DNA of 64,000 bases from Paenalcaligenes suwonensis (GCF_011290505.1 NZ_JAANPV010000002.1:1-64000), one strand, 5' to 3'. Numbered from the stretch's first letter, positions 1 to 8,667 are shown. Notes: a model not told the origin generated them from the sequence alone. A program made the numbers and translations.

Positions 1-53
1 CCCCCCCCCTTGTCAGCCCCCCACCCCCCCCCCTTGTCAGCCCCCCACCAACC
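1..53. repeat. C-rich tandem repeat, 24-base period
   Basis: Runs of C are interrupted by the block TTGTCAGCCCCCCACC, which starts at 10 and again at 34, giving a 24-base period with about two copies visible. The second copy ends in a short CAACC tail before unique sequence begins. The repeat may continue to the left of the window. No coding potential is seen. It could be a minisatellite or an assembly-edge artefact. Confidence 0.7.
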
Positions 54-61
54 AGCGACAA

Positions 62-80
62 TACATGCATACCGTATGTA
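62..80. promoter_or_regulatory. Imperfect palindrome, possible TetR operator
   Basis: The 19 bases TACATGCATACCGTATGTA pair in six of nine positions around the centre, with perfect TACAT/ATGTA ends. The site lies just upstream of and touching the ribosome binding site of the TetR-family gene. TetR/AcrR-type repressors commonly bind palindromes with TACAT-like arms in their own promoter. Autoregulation is inferred. Confidence 0.35.
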
Positions 81-91
81 AGGAGATCGCA

Positions 92-676
92 ATGGCTAGA
101 CGCACACGCGCCGAAATGGAAGAAACCCGCCTGCAACTACTGGCTGCTGGCAGGCAAGCGTTTAGCGAGCATGGCTATGCCAGCACGTCTATGGACGAGT
201 TAACCGCCCAAGCCGGTTTCACTCGGGGTGCGCTTTATCATCATTTTGGGGATAAGAAGGGCTTACTACAGGCGGTGGTAGAGCAAATAGATGCCGAGAT
301 GGATGCCCGCTTACACGCCATTTCTAGCTCAGCAGAAGACGCCTGGGAAGGTTTTTGTGCCCGTTGCAGGGCTTACCTCGAAATGGCTTTAGAACCTGAG
401 ATACAGCGTATTGTGCTGCGTGATGCCAAGTCTGTTTTGGGGGGCGCATCGCCTGAGTCACAGCGCCACTGTATAGGTTCTATGCAGAACCTGATTCAAC
501 ACCTGATACAACAAGGCACGGTTGCTAAGGTAGACCCACAAGCTTTGGCCGCGTTGATCTATGGCAGTTTGGCCGAAGCGGCTTTTTGGATTGCTGACGG
601 TGAAGACGGCAATAGCCGGCTGGCACAAAGCACGGCTGCATTAGATTTACTACTGCTCGGCTTGCAAAGTAAGTAG
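92..676 (+). CDS. TetR/AcrR-family transcriptional regulator
   Basis: A 194-residue one-domain repressor of the TetR family, acting as a cytoplasmic DNA-binding dimer. The N-terminal helix-turn-helix spans about residues 32-52 and ends in the family signature GALYHHF; the rest is the variable all-helical ligand domain. The start at 92 is chosen because AAGGAG lies at 80-85; an upstream in-frame ATG at 65 has no such site. The target is unknown. AcrR/TtgR-type relatives usually repress an adjacent efflux operon, but left of this gene only the C-rich repeat is visible, so no partner can be named. It is the only plus-strand gene before the minus-strand block that starts with the phasin. Confidence 0.85.
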   Translation: MARRTRAEMEETRLQLLAAGRQAFSEHGYASTSMDELTAQAGFTRGALYHHFGDKKGLLQAVVEQIDAEMDARLHAISSSAEDAWEGFCARCRAYLEMALEPEIQRIVLRDAKSVLGGASPESQRHCIGSMQNLIQHLIQQGTVAKVDPQALAALIYGSLAEAAFWIADGEDGNSRLAQSTAALDLLLLGLQSK

Positions 677-678
677 AC

Positions 679-707
679 AAAAAAAATCCCCCAACCTAGT
701 TGGGGGA
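679..707 (-). terminator. Rho-independent terminator of the phasin gene
   Basis: A perfect 9-bp stem (687-695 with 699-707) with a 3-base loop. On the minus strand it is followed by a run of T (complement of A679-686), so it terminates the phasin transcript. A second perfect 9-bp hairpin, GGCAGCCCA/TGGGCTGCC at 733-754, lies between the phasin stop and this terminator. Confidence 0.8.
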
Positions 708-764
708 AAATATACAACGCAGATGAGGTTCTGGCAGCCCAATCATGGGCTGCCATGCAGCGTA

Positions 765-1355
765 TTAGGCTGGTGTAGAAGCACTACGTGTAGCACGACC
801 TACTGTTTTCTCTACGGCTTCAGCCGCTTTTTCAGTTGCTTTCACAGCAGCATTACGTGCAGCAGTAATGTTGGAGTCTACTACATCACTAACTTGGCGA
901 CCTGCTTTGATCATGCTGTCAGCCACGTGAGTGGAGTTCAATACAGCAGTTTTTAATACAGCGAAAAGGCTTTCGCTACCAGCAGGAGCATTCTTTTCAG
1001 CTTGCTCGATCAGCTGGCTAACTTGCTGTTGGTTTTGGTTAATTTGTGCTTCGGTCAGGTTGCCCAGATCACGCTGCAAACCGGCAATGATGTCAAACAC
1101 TTGCTGGCTGTAGTTCAGCGCGCTTTCAGCGGATGGTTGCAACAAGGTTGTAGCGAAAGAAGAAGCCTGCTCTGGATTTTTCAAGTTAGCAACTTGTTGG
1201 CTTTTCTCGGCCAAGCCTTCCAAAGAGGATTTGAATACGTTCAGGTTCAAATCAATCAATGCTTCAAAACCAGCAAACATGCGATTTTGTGCTGCAACCA
1301 AGTTATCCAAATTGGCTTTACCGGTGGCGATGAATTGCTGTTGTGGGGTGCTCAT
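765..1355 (-). CDS. phaP: Phasin family protein
   Basis: A 196-residue protein of the phasin family (TIGR01841/PF09361 type), which coats polyhydroxyalkanoate granules and controls their size and number. The N-terminal half carries the typical phasin pattern, with an aromatic F-x-x-L-x-D-L-N-L core near residues 28-40 and long amphipathic helices rich in Q, A and L. The C terminus (about 155-196) is an Ala/Lys-rich tail resembling PhaF-like tails. AGAGG precedes the ATG at a workable distance. It is monocistronic, with a strong terminator downstream and a TGC-rich palindrome 85 bases upstream. Its presence implies PHA storage, although no phaC, phaA or phaB gene is in the window. Confidence 0.9.
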   Translation of the reverse strand: MSTPQQQFIATGKANLDNLVAAQNRMFAGFEALIDLNLNVFKSSLEGLAEKSQQVANLKNPEQASSFATTLLQPSAESALNYSQQVFDIIAGLQRDLGNLTEAQINQNQQQVSQLIEQAEKNAPAGSESLFAVLKTAVLNSTHVADSMIKAGRQVSDVVDSNITAARNAAVKATEKAAEAVEKTVGRATRSASTPA

Positions 1356-1439
1356 GTCGTTAACCTCTGGTGGAGTAAAGAGTAAGGAGACAGCTTACGA
1401 GGAAGGCTGACCGTTAACGCTACCCTACGGTTACCTTCA

Positions 1440-1454
1440 TGCTGCAATGCAACA
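1440..1454. promoter_or_regulatory. TGC-rich palindrome upstream of phasin
   Basis: TGCTGCAATGCAACA has arms TGCTGCA and TGCAACA around a central A (six of seven pairs match). It lies 85 bases upstream of the phasin ATG. PhaR repressors of PHA bacteria bind TGC-rich palindromic sites upstream of phasin genes, so this is a candidate PhaR operator by position and shape. The assignment is inference. Confidence 0.4.
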
Positions 1455-1563
1455 TAACAATCATTTTACATCTTACGCCAACGTGGTCAAGTACATACGA
1501 CCAAATAGTTGGTTTGCCAGCACAACAGAGAGCTTTTTATTATCAGTAAGTTATATAGATATA

Positions 1564-1600
1564 AAAAAACCGGACTACAACGTGGTATGTCCGGTTTTTA
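1564..1600 (-). terminator. Terminator of the IclR-family gene
   Basis: CCGGAC (1570-1575) pairs with GTCCGG (1589-1594), flanked by A and T runs that extend the stem. On the minus strand it is followed by seven T. It begins 3 bases after the IclR-family stop codon and separates that gene from the phasin promoter. Confidence 0.8.
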
Positions 1601-1602
1601 TT

Positions 1603-2400
1603 TTAGTGACCGTGCCCTAATGCATGCGAGATCGTTTTAGCCGTACTCATTAGTACGGGAATCCAATCATCCCGCATACGCTCTGCCGGCGCGGATAACG
1701 ATAAACCTGCCAGCAATTTGCCCGTGTCATCGTAAATACCAGCGGCAATACAACGCACACCCAACTCTAGTTCTTCGTTGTCACGGGCGTAGCCGTGTCT
1801 GCGCACCAGTGCCAGTTCGCGATCTAAGTCTTCTATTTGCGTAATGCTATTACGTGTGGTGCCAGACAAGCCCGTACGCATCACATAGGCGCGTACTTGG
1901 CGGCTTTCCCACTTAGACAAAAACAGCTTACCAGTAGAGGTTAAGTGCAAAGGCGCATGACCACCAATCGCACGTACCACCTGCATGCCTGAGTTTTCGC
2001 TCCACGCGCGCTCTACGTAAACGATCTCGTCAGCTTGTTGCAGCGACAAGTTCACGGTTTGACCCGTAATACGATGCAACTCACGCATAGGCTCTAATGC
2101 CACGGCACGTACATCTAAACGCCCTTTCACCAATGAACCTAGCTCTAGCAGACGCATACCTAAACGATACAAACCGCTGTCCACTCGTTCTACATAGCGC
2201 CCAACAACCAAATCATTCAGAATTCGGTGAGCTGTAGACGTGTGTAGGCCGGTAGCCTTAGAAAGATCTTTTAATGCAACAGGTTCAGATTGGCGAGCCA
2301 ATTCATCCAGAAGAATCATGGCGCGTTCCAGTACTTGAATGGTGATTACACCTGAGCCAAACGGAGAACTGGAAGAGGAAGTAGTAGCTGGTCGTGACAT
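1603..2400 (-). CDS. IclR-family transcriptional regulator
   Basis: A 265-residue regulator with the IclR layout: a winged helix-turn-helix at about residues 20-75 (motif GLHTSTAHRILNDL) and a C-terminal effector-binding GAF-like domain (about 95-260) containing the conserved V-E-R, G-x-x-x-P-L-H and S-T-G-K-x-x-L segments. IclR proteins sense small carbon metabolites and control nearby catabolic genes. The first 18 residues are a Ser/Thr/Pro-rich extension without obvious function. The gene stands alone with its own terminator. Its neighbours (phasin, CinA-like) do not identify a target, so the regulated pathway is unknown. Confidence 0.9.
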   Translation of the reverse strand: MSRPATTSSSSSPFGSGVITIQVLERAMILLDELARQSEPVALKDLSKATGLHTSTAHRILNDLVVGRYVERVDSGLYRLGMRLLELGSLVKGRLDVRAVALEPMRELHRITGQTVNLSLQQADEIVYVERAWSENSGMQVVRAIGGHAPLHLTSTGKLFLSKWESRQVRAYVMRTGLSGTTRNSITQIEDLDRELALVRRHGYARDNEELELGVRCIAAGIYDDTGKLLAGLSLSAPAERMRDDWIPVLMSTAKTISHALGHGH

Positions 2401-2464
2401 AAGATTATTTGATGCAGCGCAACATTCCCATATTATGGAAATGTATCAATGAAAGCAAGTCATT

Positions 2465-3262
2465 TTAGGAGGCTGATAACTCGCCACCTAAGCGTTCCAC
2501 TTCCTGCCTTAAGAACTGCAAGGCAGCCGCTGCAGCTTGGGCCTCGCCTTTTACACCCAATTCAATATGGGGGCGACCACCCTCTTCACCTACGCTAGGT
2601 AAGCTAAAGACTTTAATGCCTGGCCATTGTTGTTCAACAGATTCCAACGCAGGAGTGATACGCGATTCTGGCAAACTAAAGGCCAAAAACGAATACTCCA
2701 TTGCAGGCTGCAAGTGCTGCAATGCCTGATAACGCGTGTCTAGCGTCCATTTCATCATGGGCCACGCCATCACGGGGAAGCCGGGCATGAAGGTATGGTT
2801 CTGTATATAGAACCCAGGAATTTTATTAAACGAGTTAGGGACAATTTCTGCCCCTTCAGGAAACACACCCATCTGTAAACGCTGCTGGTTTTCAGGGTGG
2901 TTGGGATCGGCACTGCCTTTACCTGCCGCTGCCATTTCTTGGCTGCGCTCGTTAATTAACGCAGCCGCTTCAGGGTGTAGGCATAATGGCACACCCAGAG
3001 CTCGTGCGGCAGCTTGTCGTGTTTGGTCATCGGGCGTAGCACCAATACCACCACAGCAAAACACAATATCAGAGGTTGCAAAACTGCGGCGTAAAGTGGC
3101 TTCGATGTGGTCTGGATCATCCGAGATAATCTCAGCACCGTGAAGCTTCATACCACGTTGCGCCAGCATTTCTACCAAACTAGCGAAATGCTTGTCTTGT
3201 CTACGCCCTGACAGTATTTCATCCCCGATAATAATCAGGCGGATTGCTTGTTGTTCTGACAT
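2465..3262 (-). CDS. CinA-like molybdopterin-binding domain protein
   Basis: A 265-residue protein of the CinA N-terminal / MoCF-biosynthesis fold (MoaB-Mog-like). The signature I-I-G-D-E-I-L-S-G-R near the start and the segment C-C-G-G-I-G-A-T-P-D-D-x-T-R around residues 70-85 are typical. The C-terminal nicotinamide-nucleotide amidase domain of full CinA (about 415 residues in total) is absent, so this is the short competence/damage-inducible protein A-like form common in Betaproteobacteria. The start is ATG at 3262; a GTG three codons upstream is possible. The substrate is unproven; members are often annotated as competence or molybdopterin-binding proteins by fold alone. Confidence 0.85.
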   Translation of the reverse strand: MSEQQAIRLIIIGDEILSGRRQDKHFASLVEMLAQRGMKLHGAEIISDDPDHIEATLRRSFATSDIVFCCGGIGATPDDQTRQAAARALGVPLCLHPEAAALINERSQEMAAAGKGSADPNHPENQQRLQMGVFPEGAEIVPNSFNKIPGFYIQNHTFMPGFPVMAWPMMKWTLDTRYQALQHLQPAMEYSFLAFSLPESRITPALESVEQQWPGIKVFSLPSVGEEGGRPHIELGVKGEAQAAAAALQFLRQEVERLGGELSAS

Positions 3263-3295
3263 GCTACGCACTATCCAATCAATGACAATACGCCA

Positions 3296-4081
3296 TTATC
3301 CCCTAGTTAGTCGCTCTTGAGAACGCAACTGGTGCAATTGCTGTAACGAGAAGTGCGCAAAGGCCAAGGCAGAAAATACAGGCAGCACTAACCATGCTGG
3401 TGGCAGGAAATTCAACAGTGCCATCGCCAACCCTAGCAACCAATACTCACGCCTGTTTTTGGACATAATTTCATCGCGCTCTGCGCCGTCAGCATGCTCT
3501 ACCAACGAGTCCATACGTAGCAAGCGGGTAAACAAAAAGCTACCCCAGAAGATCGGCACTAGGAATCCCAGCACAGGGATCAGCCATAGCGGCATGGTTA
3601 ACACCCAGCCCACCATAAACATAATGCCCACGCTAATGGCGTTGGACACGCTTAACAACGTCGCATTACTGCTTTCTTGCTTTAAGTCGGGGTAATACTT
3701 TTGCTGCACATGCCCTAGTGCCAAAGGCATCACAAAAATAGATGCCACAATCATGCCTAATGCCCCCGAGGCAGGAAGAATGATCAACACCACAATAATA
3801 GGGATCAGGCTCGCACTTAAGCTAAACCAACTTAACCACCCCTGTGCGGCAAACCATCCATCGGTCTGATTCAACCATTCAGAATGATCCATCCAATTGC
3901 CCACATACAGACTTAAGGGTGTCCATAATGTCCAGATCATCACCAAAGCCCCTATCAATGCCACAGCAATAGGAAGCAATAAAGCGGCCAGCATTTTGGG
4001 GTGCATTTGCGAAACCACGGCTTGTTTTAAGGTAAACAGCACGCGTCCCACGCTAGAGGAAAAAGGTTGTTGCGTTGTCAT
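3296..4081 (-). CDS. EI24-domain (CysZ-like) integral membrane protein
   Basis: A 261-residue membrane protein with about five or six hydrophobic helices (near residues 35-55, 85-125, 150-190 and 215-250) and the acidic/basic patch E-R-D-E-I-M-S-K-N-R typical of EI24-domain proteins. The family includes the sulfate transporter CysZ, but most betaproteobacterial members are uncharacterised, so a sulfate role is not claimed. ATG at 4081 is chosen; one codon upstream is a TTG. It lies 33 bases downstream of the start of, and in the same direction as, the CinA-like gene, and may be co-transcribed with it. It is divergent from the thioredoxin-like gene, with a 70-base promoter region between. Confidence 0.8.
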   Translation of the reverse strand: MTTQQPFSSSVGRVLFTLKQAVVSQMHPKMLAALLLPIAVALIGALVMIWTLWTPLSLYVGNWMDHSEWLNQTDGWFAAQGWLSWFSLSASLIPIIVVLIILPASGALGMIVASIFVMPLALGHVQQKYYPDLKQESSNATLLSVSNAISVGIMFMVGWVLTMPLWLIPVLGFLVPIFWGSFLFTRLLRMDSLVEHADGAERDEIMSKNRREYWLLGLAMALLNFLPPAWLVLPVFSALAFAHFSLQQLHQLRSQERLTRG

Positions 4082-4151
4082 CAAAACATCTACAAAGGTT
4101 GAATGGGGCTATGATAATGCATACTTAGACACTTCTAACTTGTAACGTTCA

Positions 4152-4541
4152 ATGGTCATGCATTTTTTACCTGACGATCTACCCGCCTTACAGCAACGCT
4201 TGCAGGAACCGCACCCAGACCTACTGGTGGTCTGCTATTGCGCCGCATGGTGCAAGACGTGCACCGCCTACCAACCTCTGTTTGAATCGTTAAGCAAACA
4301 GTATCCGCAGTCGGTATTTGTATGGGTAGATGTGGAAGAGAATGAAGAACTGCTAGGTGATGCCGATGTAGACGACTTCCCTACTTTGCTGGTGCAAAGC
4401 AGCCGTGGCACACTATTTTTCGGCAGTGTATTGCCGCATATAGAGCACTTACAACGACTGCTGGATCATGCCGCAGAAATGCCCGTGCTCACTGACACGG
4501 GCCCTGGGTCTTTTACAGAATTAGTAGCGTCCGCCACCTAA
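4152..4541 (+). CDS. Thioredoxin family protein
   Basis: A 129-residue thioredoxin-fold protein. The redox site is A-W-C-K-T-C (about residues 32-37), a CxxC with KT in place of the classical GP, and the cis-proline segment D-F-P-T-L-L follows near residue 79. There is no signal peptide, so it is probably a cytoplasmic thiol reductase or thioredoxin-like partner. The W-C-K-T-C centre is common in non-canonical thioredoxins, and the physiological substrate cannot be told. The 3' end overlaps that of the convergent rhlE gene by 21 bases. Confidence 0.85.
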   Translation: MVMHFLPDDLPALQQRLQEPHPDLLVVCYCAAWCKTCTAYQPLFESLSKQYPQSVFVWVDVEENEELLGDADVDDFPTLLVQSSRGTLFFGSVLPHIEHLQRLLDHAAEMPVLTDTGPGSFTELVASAT

Positions 4542-5900
4542 CAACACGCCCACAGAGCGTTTACGAGTCTCGCCATTACCAGAGTTGCGGGGCTCTGTTG
4601 CTGTACTGGATGCAGCAGACTGTGGTTGGTACGGTTTGGTGAAGAAGTCATCCAACGGCGCTTGACCACGGCTGTGATGACTACGTCTATTCGTGCTGCT
4701 AGTACTGTTATTGCTACGATGACTACGCTCTGGCTCGGCCAACTGTGGCGTTTCTTGTTTGATCTTTCTACCGATCAATTTTTCAATCGCATCTAGCAGT
4801 TGTTGTTCGGCTGGAGAATACAACGAAAACGCTTCACCGCTTGCGCCCGCCCTACCGGTACGACCAATACGGTGTACGTAGTCTTCGGCATTAAATGGCA
4901 AGTCTACGTTAATCACGCAAGGCACACCCGCCACGTCTAGACCGCGAGCCGCCACATCCGTAGCCACCAGCACATCCAGTTCTTCGGCCTTGAACGCATC
5001 CAACACTTTCATGCGTTCCAACTGACTTTTATTACCGTGAATGGATTCGGCTTTTAAACCATCGCGCTCAAGCTCGCGCGCCAATCGTGCCGCACCCGCT
5101 TTGGTGTTGGTAAAAGCAATCACTTGCTTCAAACCTTTGGACTTCACAATATGGCTAACAGCAGCGCGCTTTTGTTCTGGGCGCAACGCATATACCACTT
5201 GGGTCACGGTATCGGCCGTAGCGTTACGTGCCGCGACTTCAATCGTGACTGGGTCACGCAAGAAGTTCGATGCCAACTTGCGAATTTCTGGGCTAAAGGT
5301 TGCCGAGAACAACAAGCTTTGGCGCTGCTTAGGCAACATTTGCACAATGCGCAGCAAGTCGGGCATAAAGCCCATATCTAACATTCGGTCGGCTTCATCC
5401 AGCACCAAAATGCCCACTTGGGACAAGTTCACCGTTTTTTGATCAATATGATCCAACAAGCGCCCTGGAGTGGCGACCAACACTTCACACCCACGACGTA
5501 AGGTATCTTTTTGAGGCGCAATATCTACCCCACCAAATACCACAGCTGAACGCAATGGCGTGCCTTGGGTGTACAGGCGCACACTAGCGGCCACCTGATC
5601 AGCTAATTCGCGGGTAGGAGTCAAAATCAGTGCACGTACCGGATGGCGAGCAGGCGAAGCGCTGCTATTTGCCAAGGGCATCAATCGGTGCAAAATGGGC
5701 AGCGAAAACGCAGCGGTTTTACCTGTCCCGGTTTGTGCCGCGCCCATCACGTCTCTGCCATCCATGACGGGCGGCAAAGCTTGTGCTTGTATAGGCGTAG
5801 GTTGGCTATAGCCAGCACCTAAGACGGCAGACAGAATGGCTGGATGCAGGCCAAAGTCAGAAAAAGATTGTGTAACGTCGAAACTTGTGGCTTCTTTCAT
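4521..5900 (-). CDS. rhlE: DEAD-box ATP-dependent RNA helicase, RhlE type
   Basis: A DEAD-box RNA helicase of about 459 residues, acting in RNA remodelling such as ribosome maturation or mRNA decay. Visible motifs in order: Q motif (P-T-P-I-Q), Walker A A-Q-T-G-T-G-K-T, P-T-R-E-L, T-P-G-R, D-E-A-D, S-A-T, then the second RecA domain with A-T-D-V-A-A-R-G-L-D and H-R-I-G-R-T-G-R-A-G. A low-complexity basic Ser/Asn/Arg tail (last 80 residues) is typical of RhlE. The start is uncertain: ATG at 5900 precedes the conserved F-x-x-F-G-L-H-P block, with alternatives at 5927 (ATG) and 5951 (TTG); none has a clear Shine-Dalgarno. It could also be called a generic DEAD/DEAH helicase. Confidence 0.9.
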   Translation of the reverse strand: MKEATSFDVTQSFSDFGLHPAILSAVLGAGYSQPTPIQAQALPPVMDGRDVMGAAQTGTGKTAAFSLPILHRLMPLANSSASPARHPVRALILTPTRELADQVAASVRLYTQGTPLRSAVVFGGVDIAPQKDTLRRGCEVLVATPGRLLDHIDQKTVNLSQVGILVLDEADRMLDMGFMPDLLRIVQMLPKQRQSLLFSATFSPEIRKLASNFLRDPVTIEVAARNATADTVTQVVYALRPEQKRAAVSHIVKSKGLKQVIAFTNTKAGAARLARELERDGLKAESIHGNKSQLERMKVLDAFKAEELDVLVATDVAARGLDVAGVPCVINVDLPFNAEDYVHRIGRTGRAGASGEAFSLYSPAEQQLLDAIEKLIGRKIKQETPQLAEPERSHRSNNSTSSTNRRSHHSRGQAPLDDFFTKPYQPQSAASSTATEPRNSGNGETRKRSVGVLLGGGRY

Positions 5901-6008
5901 GGAAAAAGTATAAGACCTGATTGGCATGTAATCAGGTGAATGCAAGGGCAAGGTAGCATCATCACGACGCCATCCCGTTCATTATAGGGGCCCGAGGCAG
6001 GCCGGTAA

Positions 6009-6347
6009 TCAGGCAAAGAAGTACTTCAACAGCCAAAACATCACCATACCCGCAATAATCACGACAAGCGTGTTACGTGTACGCAAATAAGCCAGTACTG
6101 CAAAAATTGCTGCAATTGCCTTGATATCAATTTCAGGGGACCCGCCTGCTCGCCAGGGCAGTAGTTCGGGCACAATAATTGCAATCAATGCGGCCACTGG
6201 TGCGTAACGCAACGCTCGGCGTACCGAGTCCGGTAAAGGTAGGTGATCACCGATCAACCAATAACCGGAGCGGGTTATTAGGCTGCATACAAATAGCAAT
6301 CCTATAACCGCTAAAACATACCAATCATACTGCCATTGCGTGCTCAT
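6009..6347 (-). CDS. azlD: AzlD-family branched-chain amino acid exporter subunit
   Basis: A 112-residue membrane protein with about four hydrophobic segments and the A-L-R-Y-A-P-V-A-A-L-I-A-I-I-V-P-E-L pattern of AzlD. AzlD is the small partner of AzlC; together (as in BrnFE of Corynebacterium) they export branched-chain amino acids across the inner membrane. Its start overlaps the azlC stop by 4 bases (ATGA-type), showing translational coupling, and it follows azlC in the same operon. The true substrate here is inferred only from the family. Confidence 0.9.
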   Translation of the reverse strand: MSTQWQYDWYVLAVIGLLFVCSLITRSGYWLIGDHLPLPDSVRRALRYAPVAALIAIIVPELLPWRAGGSPEIDIKAIAAIFAVLAYLRTRNTLVVIIAGMVMFWLLKYFFA

Positions 6348-7087
6348 GGGGTCGTCCTCTTGCGTTGCAGTTGTTCAACTACCACGCCCGCGATGACGCC
6401 GCAGATCACTGCCGCGAGCAAGCCCAAGCGTAATGGCAACTGCTGTCCGGCCCACGCCACCACGCCTGCCACCACCAAACAGGCGAAGAGCGGACGCGTC
6501 GCAACCAAGGGTAACAATACCGCCAACAATGCCAAGACAGCGGCAAATTCCAGTGACCATGCGTCGGGAATAAAGGTGCCAAAAAAGATACCGGCAATAG
6601 ACGCCACTTGCCACGATATCCACCCTGGCACGACCGCGCCCATTAAGTACCACACATGCTGAGGGATACCGCGTTGGGCACTTTCACCAAAGCGCGCCAT
6701 AAACAATACAAAACTAATGTCGCCGGTCAGGTAGCCCAAGCCCAGACGCTTCTTCCAGCTTAAATGCCTAAAGAAAGGGTACATGGCTGCCGAGAAAATC
6801 ACAAAGCGTATATTCACCACACAGGCGGCCACAAACACCAGCCATAGGGGTGAGCGCGATTCGATCAGGGGCAACGACGTGAGCTGTGCTGAACCCGCAT
6901 ACACCAACACTGTCATCCACGACGCCATGGCTTCTGTGAGGCCTGATTTAAGCATAGCTACGCCTGTCACAAACCCCCACACGGAGGTAGCGATCATGGT
7001 GGGCAATAGGTCTTGCACTCCTTGCATAAACCACGCCCGCCGCGTTGCATCCGGCCAGTGCCGTTTTATTTTTGTAATCGCTCCCAC
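6344..7087 (-). CDS. azlC: AzlC-family branched-chain amino acid exporter
   Basis: A 247-residue inner-membrane protein, large subunit of an AzlCD/BrnFE-type exporter. The family motif V-Y-A-G-S-A-Q-L is seen at about residues 63-70, followed by N-x-R-F-V-I-F-S-A-A and a conserved G-Y-L-T-G-D stretch; seven or eight hydrophobic segments are present. Translation appears to start at a GTG (7087) with GAAGGG just upstream. It overlaps azlD by 4 bases. The promoter probably lies in 7088-7163. Family members export leucine, isoleucine, valine or methionine, and some export toxic amino acid analogues. Confidence 0.9.
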   Translation of the reverse strand: MGAITKIKRHWPDATRRAWFMQGVQDLLPTMIATSVWGFVTGVAMLKSGLTEAMASWMTVLVYAGSAQLTSLPLIESRSPLWLVFVAACVVNIRFVIFSAAMYPFFRHLSWKKRLGLGYLTGDISFVLFMARFGESAQRGIPQHVWYLMGAVVPGWISWQVASIAGIFFGTFIPDAWSLEFAAVLALLAVLLPLVATRPLFACLVVAGVVAWAGQQLPLRLGLLAAVICGVIAGVVVEQLQRKRTTP

Positions 7088-7310
7088 AACCCTTCTCTAC
7101 ACGCAGTTTTTTTATGCTTACATCTGAACAAATGGTAGCGCAAATCACTTAGACGCCCCATACGTGCGCGGCGAGTTATGGGATCAAAACAACAAACTGC
7201 TCATACACCAAACAGAAACCAAACAGAATCTTACTGAACCGCCTAAGGCCGCATGGGCTTGCTACAATAGACGCCATGGAAAAATCACCTTGTTGAGACA
7301 GGATAGCACC

Positions 7311-7505
7311 ATGAGCAACACGCAACACCAAAACGACATCATCGAAGTACCTAGCGAAGACCTTCCCGTTCACTGCCCAGGTCCACACACTCCTTTGTGG
7401 AATATGCACCCTCGCGTGTTTATTGATACCAGCAAAACTGGTGAAGCCAGCTGTCCTTACTGCGGTACAACGTACAAAGTCATTGGTGATCATTCTCACC
7501 ACTAA
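7311..7505 (+). CDS. Small CHCC zinc-finger protein
   Basis: A 64-residue protein of the zf-CHCC family. Putative zinc ligands are the Cys at residue 22, the His of M-H-P-R-V-F (33), and the two Cys of C-P-Y-C (about 47-50). The family is related to the zinc-binding part of mitochondrial complex I subunit NDUFS6 and is common as a single-domain protein in proteobacteria. ATG at 7311 is chosen, with AGGAT 8 bases upstream; an upstream in-frame extension lacks family similarity. A TACAAT hexamer at 7263-7268 is a possible -10 box. It sits 66 bases before the YheT-type hydrolase. Its function is not established. Confidence 0.85.
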   Translation: MSNTQHQNDIIEVPSEDLPVHCPGPHTPLWNMHPRVFIDTSKTGEASCPYCGTTYKVIGDHSHH

Positions 7506-7571
7506 TCTTTCACGTTTACTGCTGCCTAACCTGACTGCCCGCTTAGGTTTATCTCCTTTACGCTTCATCCT

Positions 7572-8663
7572 GTGACAGCCAAACTCGATCTCTCGCCGTG
7601 CCCTCTACCCGTCTGGTTACCCGGAGGACACCTGCAAACCATTTACAGCGCCTATTGTGCTCAGCACCACAATATTGCGTTTGTACGAGAGCGCGTGGAC
7701 ACTCCAGATGGCGACTTTATAGACCTAGACTGGGCTGGCCCCGGTTTATTTGCCGATAGGCTTGCCGATGGCACCATGGCTGGCAAAGACGCGCATCTGC
7801 AAAAAACAGCAGCACGCCGCTGGTTACAACCTGAAGATTGGAAAAGCCTAGCCCAACACCAGAATCTGCAAGCGCTGATTCTGTTTCATGGTTTAGAAGG
7901 CAGCAGTAACAGTCATTACGCCCAAGCCGTAGCGCAATATTTTCGTGCCCGTGGCTGGGTAGTCGTGGTCGCCCACTTTCGTGGCTGCTCCGGCTTTCCT
8001 AACCGTATGGCTCGTGCCTACTACTCGGGTGATAGCGACGAAATCGCCTTCATTTTGCAAACCGTGCGCCAACGCCTACCCAATGCTAATTGGCATTCTG
8101 TGGGGGTGTCGTTAGGCGGTAATGCCATGTTGAAGCATCTGGGAGAGCACGCCGAGCAAACCGACTGGATCAAAGCCAGTGCAGCCGTGTCTGTACCTAC
8201 CGATTTAGTAGCCTGTGGCGAGAAACTATCCGATGGTTTTGTAGGGCGCTATCTCTATTGCCCGTATTTTCTGCGCAGCATGAAAAGTAAGATTTTCGAT
8301 AAGTCACGCCGTTTCCCCGGCATGATCGACATCTTGCGGTTAAATCATGCCCGCACTTTGCGTGATTTTGACGATGTGTACACAGCCCCCATGCATGGCT
8401 TCAAACATGCATTGGAGTACTGGACCAAATCATCCAGCAAACAGTTTTTAAAGTACATCAAAATCCCTACGCTGGTGCTCAACGCCAGAAACGACCCCTT
8501 TGTGCCGCCTAGCTCACTGCCAACGCTGCAAGATGTATCCGAGCACGTGGTGCTGCACCAGCCCGCTCAAGGCGGGCATGTGGGATTCACAACGGGTGCT
8601 TTTCCGGGCAACATCAATTGGTTGCCCGCTAGACTGGCTTTGTTCTTCGAAACTGGTCAATAA
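7572..8663 (+). CDS. YheT-type alpha/beta-fold hydrolase
   Basis: A 363-residue hydrolase of the YheT / AB-hydrolase EMB8 family. Visible features: P-G-G-H-L-Q-T near the N terminus, the oxyanion segment F-H-G-L-E-G-S-S-N-S-H-Y, the nucleophile elbow G-V-S-L-G-G-N (Ser about 180), the acid in N-A-R-N-D-P-F and the histidine in G-G-H-V-G-F, making a complete Ser-Asp-His triad. Translation starts at a GTG (7572). The family is an esterase family of unknown natural substrate, cytoplasmic by sequence. It is convergent with the BepA-type protease, with only 4 bases between stops. Confidence 0.88.
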   Translation: MTAKLDLSPCPLPVWLPGGHLQTIYSAYCAQHHNIAFVRERVDTPDGDFIDLDWAGPGLFADRLADGTMAGKDAHLQKTAARRWLQPEDWKSLAQHQNLQALILFHGLEGSSNSHYAQAVAQYFRARGWVVVVAHFRGCSGFPNRMARAYYSGDSDEIAFILQTVRQRLPNANWHSVGVSLGGNAMLKHLGEHAEQTDWIKASAAVSVPTDLVACGEKLSDGFVGRYLYCPYFLRSMKSKIFDKSRRFPGMIDILRLNHARTLRDFDDVYTAPMHGFKHALEYWTKSSSKQFLKYIKIPTLVLNARNDPFVPPSSLPTLQDVSEHVVLHQPAQGGHVGFTTGAFPGNINWLPARLALFFETGQ

Positions 8664-8667
8664 AAGC

